Assembly: GCA_021775005.1 (NCBI GenBank)
Contig: JAJFIK010000050.1
Span: forward strand, 1-64,000
DNA length: 64,000 nt
Source: Rhodospirillales bacterium
GTDB lineage: Bacteria; Pseudomonadota; Alphaproteobacteria; JAJFIK01
Reading direction: 5' to 3'
The position numbers and the translations under genes are program-made. This document shows positions 26,472-34,620 of this stretch, in pieces; within the stretch, counting starts at the first letter, position 1; each line of letters opens with the position of its first letter. The notes beneath the pieces were generated by a model. That model was given only the letters and a program-made list of their open reading frames with translations. It was not told the origin of the DNA and searched no databases.

Positions 26472-26600
26472 CTCCCCAGCTTCAGGTTTGGATACTGTGA
26501 TTTTTGATACGACCGAGACCCGTGCCGTGGCCCGTATCGACATGCCATCAAGCAGGCACCGAAGGATCGTAACGCGAGTTTGGAGTGGAAGCTGTCCCAT
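26472..26600 (-). pseudogene. Truncated IS1-like transposase N-terminus
   Basis: From an ATG at 26600 the frame reads MGQLPLQTRVTILRCLLDGM, then SIRATARVSVVSKITVSK, then EAGERQ before losing resemblance about 43 codons in. The pattern LP..R..IL..L.(E/D)GMSIRAT.R..(G)VS..TV.K is the N-terminal helix-turn-helix of IS1-like transposases common in alphaproteobacteria. The catalytic DDE portion is absent. The KP-EAGE junction looks like KLLVEAGE with an internal deletion. The fragment stops about 10 bases from the left inverted repeat. Identification is from memory of the family pattern. Confidence 0.6.
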
Positions 26601-26655
26601 GCATCATATGTAGTTTACAACTGTTTAAATATCAGTTATTATCTTGCATAGATCA

Positions 26656-26661
26656 TATAAT
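26656..26661 (+). promoter_or_regulatory. Candidate -10 box upstream of fic
   Basis: An exact TATAAT lies in an A/T-rich stretch about 40 bases before the fic ATG; the -35 region (CAGTTA at 17 bases) is poor. A different base composition from the host genes is evident here. Confidence 0.3.
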
Positions 26662-26697
26662 TATTGATATTTGTCAGTTGCAAAAAGGATATATTGC

Positions 26698-27819
26698 ATG
26701 TTGTTCACCCACCGTTCCCTCACCCACAGCGAGCGGCGCGTCATAGATCGGGTTTCTGAGATACGGCATAAGATGCGTTTCCAGGTGGTGCAAAACCCCC
26801 GTCGATGGACTGGGCTTTTGGCCCGCATGACACGGGCTAAAGCGCTTCGAGCCTCCAATAGCATTGAGGACATTAATGTTAGCGCTGAGGACGCGCTTGC
26901 CGTTGTTGACAATGAAGAAACCTCCGAGGCCGACAAAGCCACATACCAAGCCGTGCAGGGCTATCATGCCGCGATGGATTATGTATTGCAGAGATGCCGG
27001 TCCGAACATTTCAAGTTTAGCGAAGATATGATCCTTGCGATGCACTTCATGATTTCTCAACACGATTTGCAATCAAACCCCGGAAATTATCGCCCGGGCT
27101 GGGTTGGTGTGCACAATACAAAGACTGGTGATATTGTTCACGAAGGTGTTGATCGCGACAAGCTTGAGCCTCTTATGGTGGAGCTAGTGTCTTACTTGAA
27201 CGATCCAGATGTTGAATCGACCGTTTTAAAGGGTGCGATGGCTCATTTAAACCTCACACTCCTCCACCCGTTTTCCGATGGAAACGGCAGAACAGCGCGC
27301 TGTCTACAAACGGCAGTATTGGCAGACAAAGGTATTATGGCACCGGTATTTTCAAGCATCGAAGAATATATCGGACGAAACCAACAAGAATATTACGATG
27401 CCCTTGCGCAGACTGGCGGCGGCGGGTGGAACCCGCAACGTGACTGCTCCCAATGGGTTCGATTTTGTATCACTGGTCATTATAGACAAGCGCAAACATT
27501 AGTTCGCCGCCTCGACGAGTTCGAGCGTCTGTACGGAGAACTCTACGAAATTGTGCGGAAGGCGGGGCTACAAGAGAGAACAGCGCTCGCATTACTCCAA
27601 GCCGCCATTGGAGGGAGGGTTCGAAATTCGTCTTATAGGATTAGCGCTGATGTGTCGAACAACCTTGCAAGCCGCGACCTAAAATCTTTAGTCGATACGC
27701 GTCTTTTGATTGGAGAAGGAGAAAGACGCGGCAGATACTATGTTCCAAGCAAAGAGATACTGGAAATTAGAAAAAAAACACGGTTACCCAAATCTATTGA
27801 TGATCCGTTTGAAGATTAG
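26698..27819 (+). CDS. Fic-domain protein (predicted AMP-transferase)
   Basis: 373 residues. The catalytic motif HPFSDGNGRTAR at 190-201 is intact, so AMP transfer (or another nucleotidyl transfer) to a target hydroxyl is expected. An N-terminal SNSIED at 53-58 resembles the inhibitory (S/T)xxxE(G/N) helix of class II Fic proteins, with Asp where Gly/Asn is usual. NYRPGWVGVHN is the flap, and a C-terminal winged helix covers about 285-360 (ERTALALLQAAIG, VRNSSYRISADVSNN, DTRLLIGEGERRGRYYVP), as in Fic/DOC regulators. The ATG at 26698 with AAAAAGGA is preferred over TTG at 26671. It lies inside the inverted-repeat island; no antitoxin gene is adjacent. Confidence 0.92.
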   Translation: MLFTHRSLTHSERRVIDRVSEIRHKMRFQVVQNPRRWTGLLARMTRAKALRASNSIEDINVSAEDALAVVDNEETSEADKATYQAVQGYHAAMDYVLQRCRSEHFKFSEDMILAMHFMISQHDLQSNPGNYRPGWVGVHNTKTGDIVHEGVDRDKLEPLMVELVSYLNDPDVESTVLKGAMAHLNLTLLHPFSDGNGRTARCLQTAVLADKGIMAPVFSSIEEYIGRNQQEYYDALAQTGGGGWNPQRDCSQWVRFCITGHYRQAQTLVRRLDEFERLYGELYEIVRKAGLQERTALALLQAAIGGRVRNSSYRISADVSNNLASRDLKSLVDTRLLIGEGERRGRYYVPSKEILEIRKKTRLPKSIDDPFED

Positions 27820-28044
27820 TCTTTGCTGGGAGGCGGCGCAGAGCAGCCATCGTTGCTTGATTTGTAAGGGGCGCCTGGTCTCCGGGGTTTGCTCTCAACA
27901 CCATCTTTCGTTCATCATCTACTCGACCGCCGGCCACAGCATCAACAACGCGCTTAGCTAGCTGGTTGGTATATCTAGCCCGCTTGGCTGTTTTGGCTAT
28001 CATAGCCACAATTTGGCATTGCGGGGGGCTAGTTCCATAGCCAA

Positions 28045-28059
28045 ATTTCAGAGTGACCC
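28045..28059 (-). repeat. Right 15-bp terminal inverted repeat of the fic island
   Basis: ATTTCAGAGTGACCC on the plus strand, the exact reverse complement of 26447-26461. On the inner side, AAATTTGGCTATG and AAATTGTGGCTATG (reading the minus strand) form a degenerate direct repeat. Confidence 0.75.
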
Positions 28060-28148
28060 ACCGCTCTTTTTTGTTTCCACTTGAGCCCGAGACCCGCCGC
28101 CGCTAGCTTGTGCGCCGCTCGCCATATGGCGCTTTCAGGAGATATTTG

Positions 28149-29774
28149 ATGGGCAATCCTTACCTCAGCGATCTGGACAAAAACGAAGCGAACTATCAAC
28201 CGTTGACGCCGATCACCTATCTTGAGCGCTCCGCCACCACCTATCCGACCCGGCCCGCTGTTGTTCATGGGGAGATGACCCGCTCCTATGCCGAGCTTTA
28301 TGCCCGCTGTCGCCAATTGGGCTCGGCCCTCACGGCGCGCGGCATTGGCTCAGGCGACACGGTGGCGATTGTGTGCGCAAACATTCCGCCCATGATCGAA
28401 GCGCACTACGGCGTGCCCATGACCCGCGCTGTGCTCAACACCATCAACTATCGCCTTTCAGCAAAAGAGATCGCCTTCATTCTTGATCACGGTGAAGCAA
28501 AGGTCTTGATGGTCGACAAAGAGTTTTCCGCTCTTTGCAAAGAAGCTCTGAGAGAGTGTGACGCCAAGCCGATTGTGATCGACATTGACGATCCTGAATA
28601 TGATGGTCCGGGAGAGCGCATCGGCGAGATTGAGTACGAAGATTTTATCGCCAGCGGCGATGCCGACTTCGAATGGCTTTTACCTGAAGATGAGTGGGAC
28701 GCCATTTCCCTCAACTACACCTCCGGCACGACGGGGAACCCCAAGGGCGTGGTTTATCACAATCGCGGCGCGTATCTGCTGGCCATGGGCAATGTGGTCA
28801 CCGCATCCATGGGTCGCCATCCGGTCTATCTTTGGACCGTGCCCATGTTTCACTGCAACGGGTGGTGCTTCACCTGGTCGATCTCTATACAAACCGGCAC
28901 TCACGTGTGTTTGCGCCGCGTTGAGTCCGGCACCATGTTCGATGCGATCTCCAAGTACGGCGTGACGCACCTTTGCGGCGCGCCGGTGGTGATGGGTATG
29001 CTCATCAATGCGTCTGACGAGGATCGCAAACCGCTCGATCACATGGTGGAATTTTTTACTGCCGCCGCGCCGCCGCCTGCCGCAGTGCTCGCACAAATGA
29101 AAACTGCCGGTTTTAATGTCACCCACCTTTATGGGCTGACCGAAACCTATGGCCCGGCTGTGGTCAATGCTTGGCATGACGAATGGGACGATCTGCCCGA
29201 AGATGAGCAAGCCGCCGTGAAAGCCCGTCAGGGGGTGCGCTATGCGGTGCTTGAAGATCTCTCTGTGCGCGACCCCGAAACCATGGCCGAGGTGCCCAAA
29301 GACGGCGAAACCATGGGTGAGGTTATGTTTCGGGGCAACGTGGTGATGAAGGGCTATCTCAAGAATCCAAACGCATCTCGCGAAGCTTTTGAGGGCGGGT
29401 GGTTCCGTTCCGGTGATCTTGGTGTTTGGCACCCGGACAATTACATCCAACTTAAAGATCGCTCAAAGGACATCATCATCTCAGGGGGCGAAAACATCTC
29501 GTCCATCGAAGTTGAAGATGCGCTGTATAAACACGCCGCCATCAGTGCCTGCGGGGTGGTCGGCAAATCGGATGAAAAATGGGGCGAAACGCCGGTGGCG
29601 TTCATCGAGACCAAGCCCGGCGAAACCCTGACCCCCGAGGACGTCATCAGCCATTGCCGGGAGTATTTGGCCGGCTACAAAGTGCCACGTCTGATTGTGT
29701 TCACGGAGCTACCGAAAACATCCACCGGCAAGATACAAAAATTCAAATTGAGAGACAAAGCAAACGCGCTTTAG
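28149..29774 (+). CDS. AMP-forming acyl-CoA synthetase
   Basis: 541 residues of the adenylate-forming ligase superfamily, activating a carboxylic acid to its CoA thioester via an acyl-AMP. The ATP loop TSGTTGNPKG lies at 191-200. Next come HCNGWCFTW, the adenine motif LYGLTETYGP, the hinge WFRSGDLGVWHPDNYIQLKDRSKDIIISGGENIS, and the catalytic Lys in TSTGKIQKFKLR. It is most like the medium-chain/DmdB-type ligases with PMFHCNGW; the substrate cannot be fixed. AGGAG lies seven bases before ATG 28149. It starts 89 bases after the fic island, and its stop overlaps the small DUF465 gene on the other strand. Confidence 0.94.
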   Translation: MGNPYLSDLDKNEANYQPLTPITYLERSATTYPTRPAVVHGEMTRSYAELYARCRQLGSALTARGIGSGDTVAIVCANIPPMIEAHYGVPMTRAVLNTINYRLSAKEIAFILDHGEAKVLMVDKEFSALCKEALRECDAKPIVIDIDDPEYDGPGERIGEIEYEDFIASGDADFEWLLPEDEWDAISLNYTSGTTGNPKGVVYHNRGAYLLAMGNVVTASMGRHPVYLWTVPMFHCNGWCFTWSISIQTGTHVCLRRVESGTMFDAISKYGVTHLCGAPVVMGMLINASDEDRKPLDHMVEFFTAAAPPPAAVLAQMKTAGFNVTHLYGLTETYGPAVVNAWHDEWDDLPEDEQAAVKARQGVRYAVLEDLSVRDPETMAEVPKDGETMGEVMFRGNVVMKGYLKNPNASREAFEGGWFRSGDLGVWHPDNYIQLKDRSKDIIISGGENISSIEVEDALYKHAAISACGVVGKSDEKWGETPVAFIETKPGETLTPEDVISHCREYLAGYKVPRLIVFTELPKTSTGKIQKFKLRDKANAL

Positions 29775-29944
29775 GCCGGTTCCCGGCGTAGGCGCTCAAT
29801 TTCTTCCTTAATTCGCAATTTTTCGCGCTTTAGCGCCGATATTTCGCTATCGTGGGCGGATGGATGGGCGAGGACATTGCTGAGGGATTGTTCCAGTTTC
29901 GCGTGGCGGTTGTTCAATTCTGCGATCCGGGCCTCTAATGCCAT
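29771..29944 (-). CDS. DUF465 (YdcH-like) small coiled-coil protein
   Basis: 57 residues: MALEARIAELNNRHAKLEQS, a middle HPSAHDSEIS, then LKREKLRIKEEIERLRR, matching the DUF465 pattern (…RHxxLE…D..I..LK..KL.LK.EI). The ATG at 29944 has AAGGAG six bases upstream; the ATG two codons earlier is too close to it. The stop overlaps the acyl-CoA synthetase stop by two bases on the opposite strand. Function of the family is unknown. A second member lies at 31228. Confidence 0.85.
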   Translation of the reverse strand: MALEARIAELNNRHAKLEQSLSNVLAHPSAHDSEISALKREKLRIKEEIERLRREPA

Positions 29945-30038
29945 AGTCATCTCCTTGCGCTGTAGGGACTCAAATTAAAGCAGGTTCTAAGAGGTCTGTC
30001 AGGGAGATTTGAAGAAATGGCAAAGGGAATCTAACCAA

Positions 30039-30650
30039 GTGGGTGTGCAGCGCCTCATCGTGGGAATTTCCGGGGCTTCTGGTGCCGCCTATGGCGTGCG
30101 CCTGCTTGAGGTTCTGCGCGCCATGGATGTGGAAAGCCACCTGGTTATGTCGCGCGCCGGTGAAATGACCATTGGCTATGAGACAGCTCACAAACCTACG
30201 GATGTCGCCGCGCTAGCCCACACGCGCTATAATGTGAACGATGTGGGGGCCGCCATTGCCTCAGGATCATTCAAAACCCTCGGCATGATCATCGCGCCAT
30301 GCTCTGTGCGCACCATGTCAGAAATAGCCACCGGCGTAACCTCATCGCTGCTGACCCGCGCCGCAGATGTGATCCTCAAAGAACGCCGCCCGTTGATCCT
30401 TTTGGTGCGCGAAACACCGCTACATCTGGGTCATCTCAGAACCATGACCCAGCTTGCTGAAATGGGTGCCATTATCGCCCCGCCGGTACCAGCGCTTTAT
30501 GCCGAGCCGCAATCCATTACCGAACTGGTGGATCAATCAGTTGCCCGTGCCCTTGATCTTCTGGGCTTGGACACCCCCGGTGCCAAGCGCTGGGGGGAGG
30601 ATCTTGCCAAGGGCCGCCGCCGCGCCAATGAAGAAGGCAACGACCCATGA
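30039..30650 (+). CDS. ubiX: Flavin prenyltransferase UbiX
   Basis: Makes prenylated FMN, the cofactor of UbiD-type decarboxylases used in ubiquinone and aromatic-acid metabolism. Core features are RLIVGISGASGAAYGVRLLEVL, the FMN-binding SGSFKTLGMIIAPCSVRTMSEIATG, KERRPLILLVRETPLHLGHLRTM, and APPVPALYAEPQSITE. The start is uncertain: I use GTG at 30039 (203 aa, behind AAAGGGA), but TTG at 30009 is possible. The next gene overlaps by four bases (ATGA). ubiD is not in the window; COQ9, also in ubiquinone synthesis, is 3.3 kb away. Confidence 0.93.
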   Translation: MGVQRLIVGISGASGAAYGVRLLEVLRAMDVESHLVMSRAGEMTIGYETAHKPTDVAALAHTRYNVNDVGAAIASGSFKTLGMIIAPCSVRTMSEIATGVTSSLLTRAADVILKERRPLILLVRETPLHLGHLRTMTQLAEMGAIIAPPVPALYAEPQSITELVDQSVARALDLLGLDTPGAKRWGEDLAKGRRRANEEGNDP

Positions 30651-31183
30651 GCGATACGCGCGAAACTCCAAGTTTCTGGGATTGGTCCTTGCGGATCTAT
30701 GGTGAGCCGGAGGTGCAACGCACCTGCCTCATTCTTCAGGATCGTCATGGGCTCGACGTCAATATGGCGCTGTGGTGTGTCTGGGCCGTCGCCACCGGAT
30801 TTGGCATTGTTGATGACGACACTTTGGCGGGCGGTCAGGCTTATTCCATTGAATGGAATGCCAAGGTCACCCAGCACTTGCGTAACGCACGCCGCGGTTT
30901 GCGCCCGGCCCCGGCCGGGTGCCCTTCAGAGTGGGCCGAAGCGCTTCGCGCCAACGCTCTGGAGCTGGAACTTGATGCTGAGCGGGTGGAGCAGGACTTC
31001 CTCCAGGCGGTGCTTCTGGGTCTGCAAGACCCTACCGACACGCTTGATCTCTCCCCGCGCCGGGCGCGCGCTATCGCAGCGGATAATTTGGTCGCCTACG
31101 CCACCCTGGCTGGTGCTGACGGCGGCGCGCTGGAACAAGCGGGGGCTTTCGACCCCTTGCTTGCCGCCGCCTTTCCGGGGTAA
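30647..31183 (+). CDS. TIGR02444 family protein
   Basis: 178 residues with the TIGR02444 pattern: FWDWSLRIYGEPEVQRTCLILQDRHGLDVNMALWCVWA at 10-47 and a helical remainder (WAEALRANALELELDAERVEQD). This is a family of unknown function, typically encoded near ubiquinone or thioesterase genes. The ATG overlaps the ubiX stop, so the two are coupled. No catalytic motif is evident. Confidence 0.86.
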   Translation: MSDTRETPSFWDWSLRIYGEPEVQRTCLILQDRHGLDVNMALWCVWAVATGFGIVDDDTLAGGQAYSIEWNAKVTQHLRNARRGLRPAPAGCPSEWAEALRANALELELDAERVEQDFLQAVLLGLQDPTDTLDLSPRRARAIAADNLVAYATLAGADGGALEQAGAFDPLLAAAFPG

Positions 31184-31227
31184 AGCGCCCTACCCCTCAG
31201 GGGCCAACAGGGGCTTTAGCTTTTCTG

Positions 31228-31434
31228 ATGAATGACAAACGCCAAGATCAACTCAAACAGCGGCTCGTTGAACTGCAACAAGAGCACCGCGATCTTGATG
31301 CCGCCATCAGAGCCATGACGGACCAGCCGCCGTTCGATCAATTGCAGCTACAGCGGCTGAAAAAGCGCAAGCTGCAGCTCAAGGACGACATCTCGCGCAC
31401 CCAGGACATGCTTTACCCGGATATTATTGCTTAG
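31228..31434 (+). CDS. DUF465 (YdcH-like) small protein
   Basis: 68 residues: KRQDQLKQRLVELQQEHRDLDAAI, then DQLQLQRLKKRKLQLKDDISRTQDML, matching the DUF465 coiled-coil pattern. It lies 44 bases after the TIGR02444 gene. Its end overlaps by 11 bases the stop end of the convergent GGDEF gene. Function is not known. Confidence 0.85.
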   Translation: MNDKRQDQLKQRLVELQQEHRDLDAAIRAMTDQPPFDQLQLQRLKKRKLQLKDDISRTQDMLYPDIIA

Positions 31435-32230
31435 GCGGTTTTTCGAAATAGACCTTGGCCGGTTCGGGCTCAGGTTCAGGTTCAGGCACCGGTTCGGGTT
31501 CAGACGCCTTGTCTTCTTGCGGCGCTATGCTTTCATTTTCGGCTTCCGCAGCAAGACGGGCGGCTTCTTCATCCTCAGATTTACTTTCAGCCTTGGCCTT
31601 ATACATGGCCTCATCGGCGAGACGCAGGGCCTCTTCCACATCGACACCCTTTTGAAAAGTGTAGGCGCCATAAGATGTGGTCACTCGTACGCTGAGGCCA
31701 ATGCCGGTATCAACGCGCACCGTTTCAATCTGCGCCGCAAGGCGGGCGGCCTTGATTAGCGCGCCATCCAAATCTGCTTTCGCCAGCACCACGGCAAACT
31801 CGTCGCCCCCCAAGCGCCCGACAAAGTCAGTATCGCGGATCCCTGTTATCAGTATTTTTCCGATCGAGCGCAGCAACATATCCCCCACCGAATGGCCGTA
31901 TCGATCATTGATGGGTTTGAAGTTGTTGAGGTCAAAATAGAGCAGGCTGGTCTCGATGTCATACCGTTCGGCAAATGAAATTGCCCGCGCCAGTTCTCGC
32001 ACAAAGGCGCGGCGATTGAGCACATTGGCCATCAAGACGTCATGATCGGCAAGGGTTTCCATCTCGCGCAGACGGCTCTTGGCGCGCTCCAACTCACCGC
32101 GGAGATCGGACACGTCGTCCATCAAAGTGGTCAGTGCCTCCCGCACGCGCGGGGTCAATTCCGATTCCGGTATCGGCTCCGTCGACTTGCGGATGCTGCC
32201 TGATGAGGACTGTTGTTTGCCCGCCGCCAT
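31424..32230 (-). CDS. GGDEF diguanylate cyclase with Pro-Glu tail
   Basis: 268 residues. An N-terminal coiled coil (about 28-62) precedes a GGDEF domain. Motifs are LLYFDLNNFKPINDRYGHSVGDMLL, intact GGDEF at 141-145, and an inhibitory I-site RDTD at 132-135 spaced five residues before GGDEF. It is therefore predicted to make c-di-GMP and to be product-inhibited. No membrane or sensor domain is present, so input may come through the coiled coil. The tail from about 222 is acidic and ends in Pro-Glu repeats (EPEPVPEPEPEPEPAK). The gene is divergent from purE and convergent with DUF465. Confidence 0.92.
   Translation of the reverse strand: MAAGKQQSSSGSIRKSTEPIPESELTPRVREALTTLMDDVSDLRGELERAKSRLREMETLADHDVLMANVLNRRAFVRELARAISFAERYDIETSLLYFDLNNFKPINDRYGHSVGDMLLRSIGKILITGIRDTDFVGRLGGDEFAVVLAKADLDGALIKAARLAAQIETVRVDTGIGLSVRVTTSYGAYTFQKGVDVEEALRLADEAMYKAKAESKSEDEEAARLAAEAENESIAPQEDKASEPEPVPEPEPEPEPAKVYFEKPPKQ
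31455..31505. repeat. In-frame hexamer repeats encoding Pro-Glu dipeptides
   Basis: Near-tandem copies of GGTTC(A/G) (such as GGTTCGGGCTCAGGTTCAGG and continuing) within the C-terminal coding region of the GGDEF gene. Six-base units keep frame if copy number changes, so only tail length would vary. Confidence 0.7.
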
Positions 32231-32388
32231 TGGAAATTCCGTTTCGTTAAGGCACTTTTCCCCTGTTTTCTTTTAGGGCCAAACACTTAAGGCTTCCTGA
32301 GCCTCAAAATGATCCCTTGCCAGCACTGGGGGCAAGACTATACTCCCCCGCTTTCTGGAACCGCCCCTCACGCGAAAATTGGGCCAAA

Positions 32389-32889
32389 ATGACCGAAAAG
32401 CCAGCCGTCGCCATCATCATGGGCAGCCAGTCCGACTGGCCCACAATGCGCCACGCCGCCGAGACCCTTGATCTGCTGGGCATTGAACACGAAGCCCGGA
32501 TCATTTCGGCCCACCGCACTCCTGAACGCATGTACGAGTTCGCCAAGAGTGCTGAGGCAGAGGGCTTCAAGGTGATTATCGCCGGTGCCGGCGGCGCCGC
32601 CCATTTGCCGGGCATGACCGCCTCCCTGACCACACTGCCGGTTTTCGGTGTCCCCATCCAATCCAAGTCCTTACGAGGGCAGGATAGCCTTTTGTCCATT
32701 GCGCAGATGCCGGGCGGTGTTCCGGTGGGAACTTTGGCAATCGGAAAACCCGGCGCCGTCAATGCGGCGCTGTTGGCCGCTCGGGTACTCGCCCTGCTGG
32801 ACGATGAATTGGCTGAGCGACTTTCGGAGTGGCAGCGCAGCCAAACCGCCGCTGTGGCGGACTACCCGGCGGATGAGGATGACGAGTAA
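32389..32889 (+). CDS. purE: N5-carboxyaminoimidazole ribonucleotide mutase PurE
   Basis: Class I PurE converts N5-CAIR to CAIR in de novo purine synthesis. It is 166 residues. Substrate loop [12 protein letters not shown], active-site [25 protein letters not shown] and [25 protein letters not shown] are all present. The ATG at 32389 is chosen because family members begin just ahead of VAIIMGS. It precedes and overlaps purK, its pathway partner, by 11 bases. Confidence 0.96.
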   Translation: MTEKPAVAIIMGSQSDWPTMRHAAETLDLLGIEHEARIISAHRTPERMYEFAKSAEAEGFKVIIAGAGGAAHLPGMTASLTTLPVFGVPIQSKSLRGQDSLLSIAQMPGGVPVGTLAIGKPGAVNAALLAARVLALLDDELAERLSEWQRSQTAAVADYPADEDDE

Positions 32890-33961
32890 GCCCCTCCCCC
32901 CTCTCAGCACAATTGGCATTTTGGGCAGCGGTCAGCTTGGGCGCATGCTGGCAACCGCTGCGGCGGAGATGGGCTTTCGCACACAGATATACTGCCCGGA
33001 GGAAAACGCCCCGGCGTTTCAAGTGGCAAATGACGTCACTGTTGCCGCCTATGACGATGCGGACGCCCTTGAGGCATTTGCCAACACCATTGATGTGGCC
33101 ACTTATGAGTTTGAAAATGTGCCGGAAGCGGCTGTGCGCCAGATCGCCAACAGCGTGCCGGTGCGACCTGACGCAGACGCCTTGGCGGTGGCGCAAGATC
33201 GTTTGAGCGAAAAACGCTTCATGGCACGGATCGGCGTGGCGACAGCGAAGTACGCGGCGGTGGAGAGCGCATCTGATCTAACGGCAGCTGTAAACGAAAC
33301 CGGCCTGCCGGGTATCCTGAAAACCCGCCGCATGGGCTATGACGGTAAAGGGCAAACCACCGTCACTAAAGACTCTGACCACAAGGAATTGTTTTCAGCG
33401 CTCCGCGAGATGCCTTCCATCCTTGAGGAGCGTATTTCATTTGAGCGCGAGCTTTCCATCATCATTGCGCGTGGCATGAACGGCGACATCGCTGCCTATG
33501 ATCCAGCGGAAAATGACCATCGCGACCATATTCTTTGGCATTCTCATGTGCCCGGCAGCATCCCCGCCGGGCAAGCTTCAGAAGCGCGCGATATAGCAGA
33601 GCGGATTGTTGAGGCGCTTGATTATGTGGGGGTCATGGGCGTTGAGTTTTTCGCCAAACCCGACGGGCATTTGCTGGTGAATGAAATTGCGCCGCGCGTG
33701 CACAACTCAGGGCATTGGACGCAAGATGCTGCTGACACCAGCCAATTTGAACAACACATTCGCGCTGTCGTCGGGTGGCCCCTCGCCGCCCCGACCCGCC
33801 ACTCCAATGTGGCAATGGAAAATCTGATTGGCGATGATGTTTTCAGCTGGGACGTGATCGCCAGTGAACCCGGCGCACACCTGCACCTCTATGGCAAACG
33901 AGACGCTCGTGCGGGGCGCAAGATGGGCCACGTCAATCGGATCTCAAAGAAAACGGGTTAG
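32879..33961 (+). CDS. purK: N5-carboxyaminoimidazole ribonucleotide synthase PurK
   Basis: The ATP-grasp enzyme makes N5-CAIR from AIR and bicarbonate. It is 360 residues. Start [10 protein letters not shown] leads into the nucleotide-like motif [21 protein letters not shown]. Next are TYEFENVP, the ATP-grasp P-loop [24 protein letters not shown], and the ligand-binding [18 protein letters not shown]. The frame overlaps purE by 11 bases and the start sits within the purE end. The stop overlaps COQ9, convergent, by four bases. Confidence 0.96.
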   Translation: MTSKPLPPLSTIGILGSGQLGRMLATAAAEMGFRTQIYCPEENAPAFQVANDVTVAAYDDADALEAFANTIDVATYEFENVPEAAVRQIANSVPVRPDADALAVAQDRLSEKRFMARIGVATAKYAAVESASDLTAAVNETGLPGILKTRRMGYDGKGQTTVTKDSDHKELFSALREMPSILEERISFERELSIIIARGMNGDIAAYDPAENDHRDHILWHSHVPGSIPAGQASEARDIAERIVEALDYVGVMGVEFFAKPDGHLLVNEIAPRVHNSGHWTQDAADTSQFEQHIRAVVGWPLAAPTRHSNVAMENLIGDDVFSWDVIASEPGAHLHLYGKRDARAGRKMGHVNRISKKTG

Positions 33962-34620
33962 CGCCGCGTCCGCGGATAGCGCAAGCCGCTCAACACTTCC
34001 CAAGGCGAGCGCCAATCGGCTGATGCCTTGCGGACCTTAGCTTTGACTTTTTCAAATTGCATAACGTTTGCAATACGCCGATCAAGAAACGCCCAAGTGT
34101 TTGCATGATCTTCGGAGTCATCGCCAAAAAACCGCATGAGCGTGGTTGAATAGACCCCCGCCAAGGTCGCGCGCTTAGTATAAAAATTAAAGTCAGAAGA
34201 AGTGTCACCAATGGCGCGCCAAATGGCGTCCACTGTGTCATAGGTCAGCTTCGCCGCCAGAGGCGCGTTGTGGGGCAGCGCCAGCGTGTGTACCGCGCGC
34301 GCTGCGGAATCCTTGTCGCGCAACATGACCTCCAAACGCAATCGCACCGCCAAGGTTATCTTTTCGCGGATCTTGAGCGACGCAAGATCATGCGCCTCAA
34401 GCGCCGCCTGCATTTCGTCATCTGCGTGATGGGAAGCATAAGCGAGCAAATCCTCTTTGCCTTTCGGGAAGGCAAGTTTCGCCTTTGCCGGTTCGATATT
34501 GAGATTCCTTGCAGCGGCGGCCAACACTTGAAGCGTCCAGCCTTCAAAGGCGGCAAGGGTCAACACCTCTGCAAGCAACGCCTCGCGGACCTCATGAAGA
34601 TACGATTGATTGTCACTCAT
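33958..34620 (-). CDS. COQ9 family ubiquinone biosynthesis protein
   Basis: 220 residues. A TetR-like helix-turn-helix at about 10-55 (LTLAAFEGWTLQVLAAAARNLNI) leads to the COQ9 core: LTYDTVDAIWRAIGDTSSDFNFYTKRATLAGVYSTTLMRFFGDDSED and FLDRRIANVMQFEK. COQ9 is a lipid-binding accessory of the COQ7 hydroxylase step in ubiquinone synthesis. No COQ7 is visible. It overlaps def by four bases (ATGA), so def and COQ9 form one transcript. Confidence 0.92.
   Translation of the reverse strand: MSDNQSYLHEVREALLAEVLTLAAFEGWTLQVLAAAARNLNIEPAKAKLAFPKGKEDLLAYASHHADDEMQAALEAHDLASLKIREKITLAVRLRLEVMLRDKDSAARAVHTLALPHNAPLAAKLTYDTVDAIWRAIGDTSSDFNFYTKRATLAGVYSTTLMRFFGDDSEDHANTWAFLDRRIANVMQFEKVKAKVRKASADWRSPWEVLSGLRYPRTRR

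Larger units (their letters stand above)
26447..28059. mobile_element. IS-like island carrying fic, bounded by 15-bp inverted repeats
   Basis: A 1,613-base segment between GGGTCACTCTGAAAT (26447-26461) and its exact reverse complement (28045-28059). It contains a truncated IS1-like transposase fragment next to the left repeat, an intact fic gene, and 240 bases without an evident gene at the right end. The interior is clearly more A/T-rich than its surroundings. No clear target-site duplication is seen (flanks ...GTAGC and ACCGC...). The transposase N-terminus reads toward the left repeat, so an internal deletion or composite origin is required. The region from the fic stop to the next gene start (27820-28148) holds no supported gene. 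Confidence 0.65.

Noticed and set aside
27794-28009. A 71-codon minus-strand frame at the right end of the fic island
   Set aside because: It has no ribosome site, overlaps the fic end, and resembles no family I know. It may be a scrap of the IS-like element, so I describe the DNA but do not call a gene.
30039-31183. A UbiX/UbiD decarboxylase operon
   Set aside because: No ubiD-like gene is present; the coupled neighbour is TIGR02444, so only ubiX is called.
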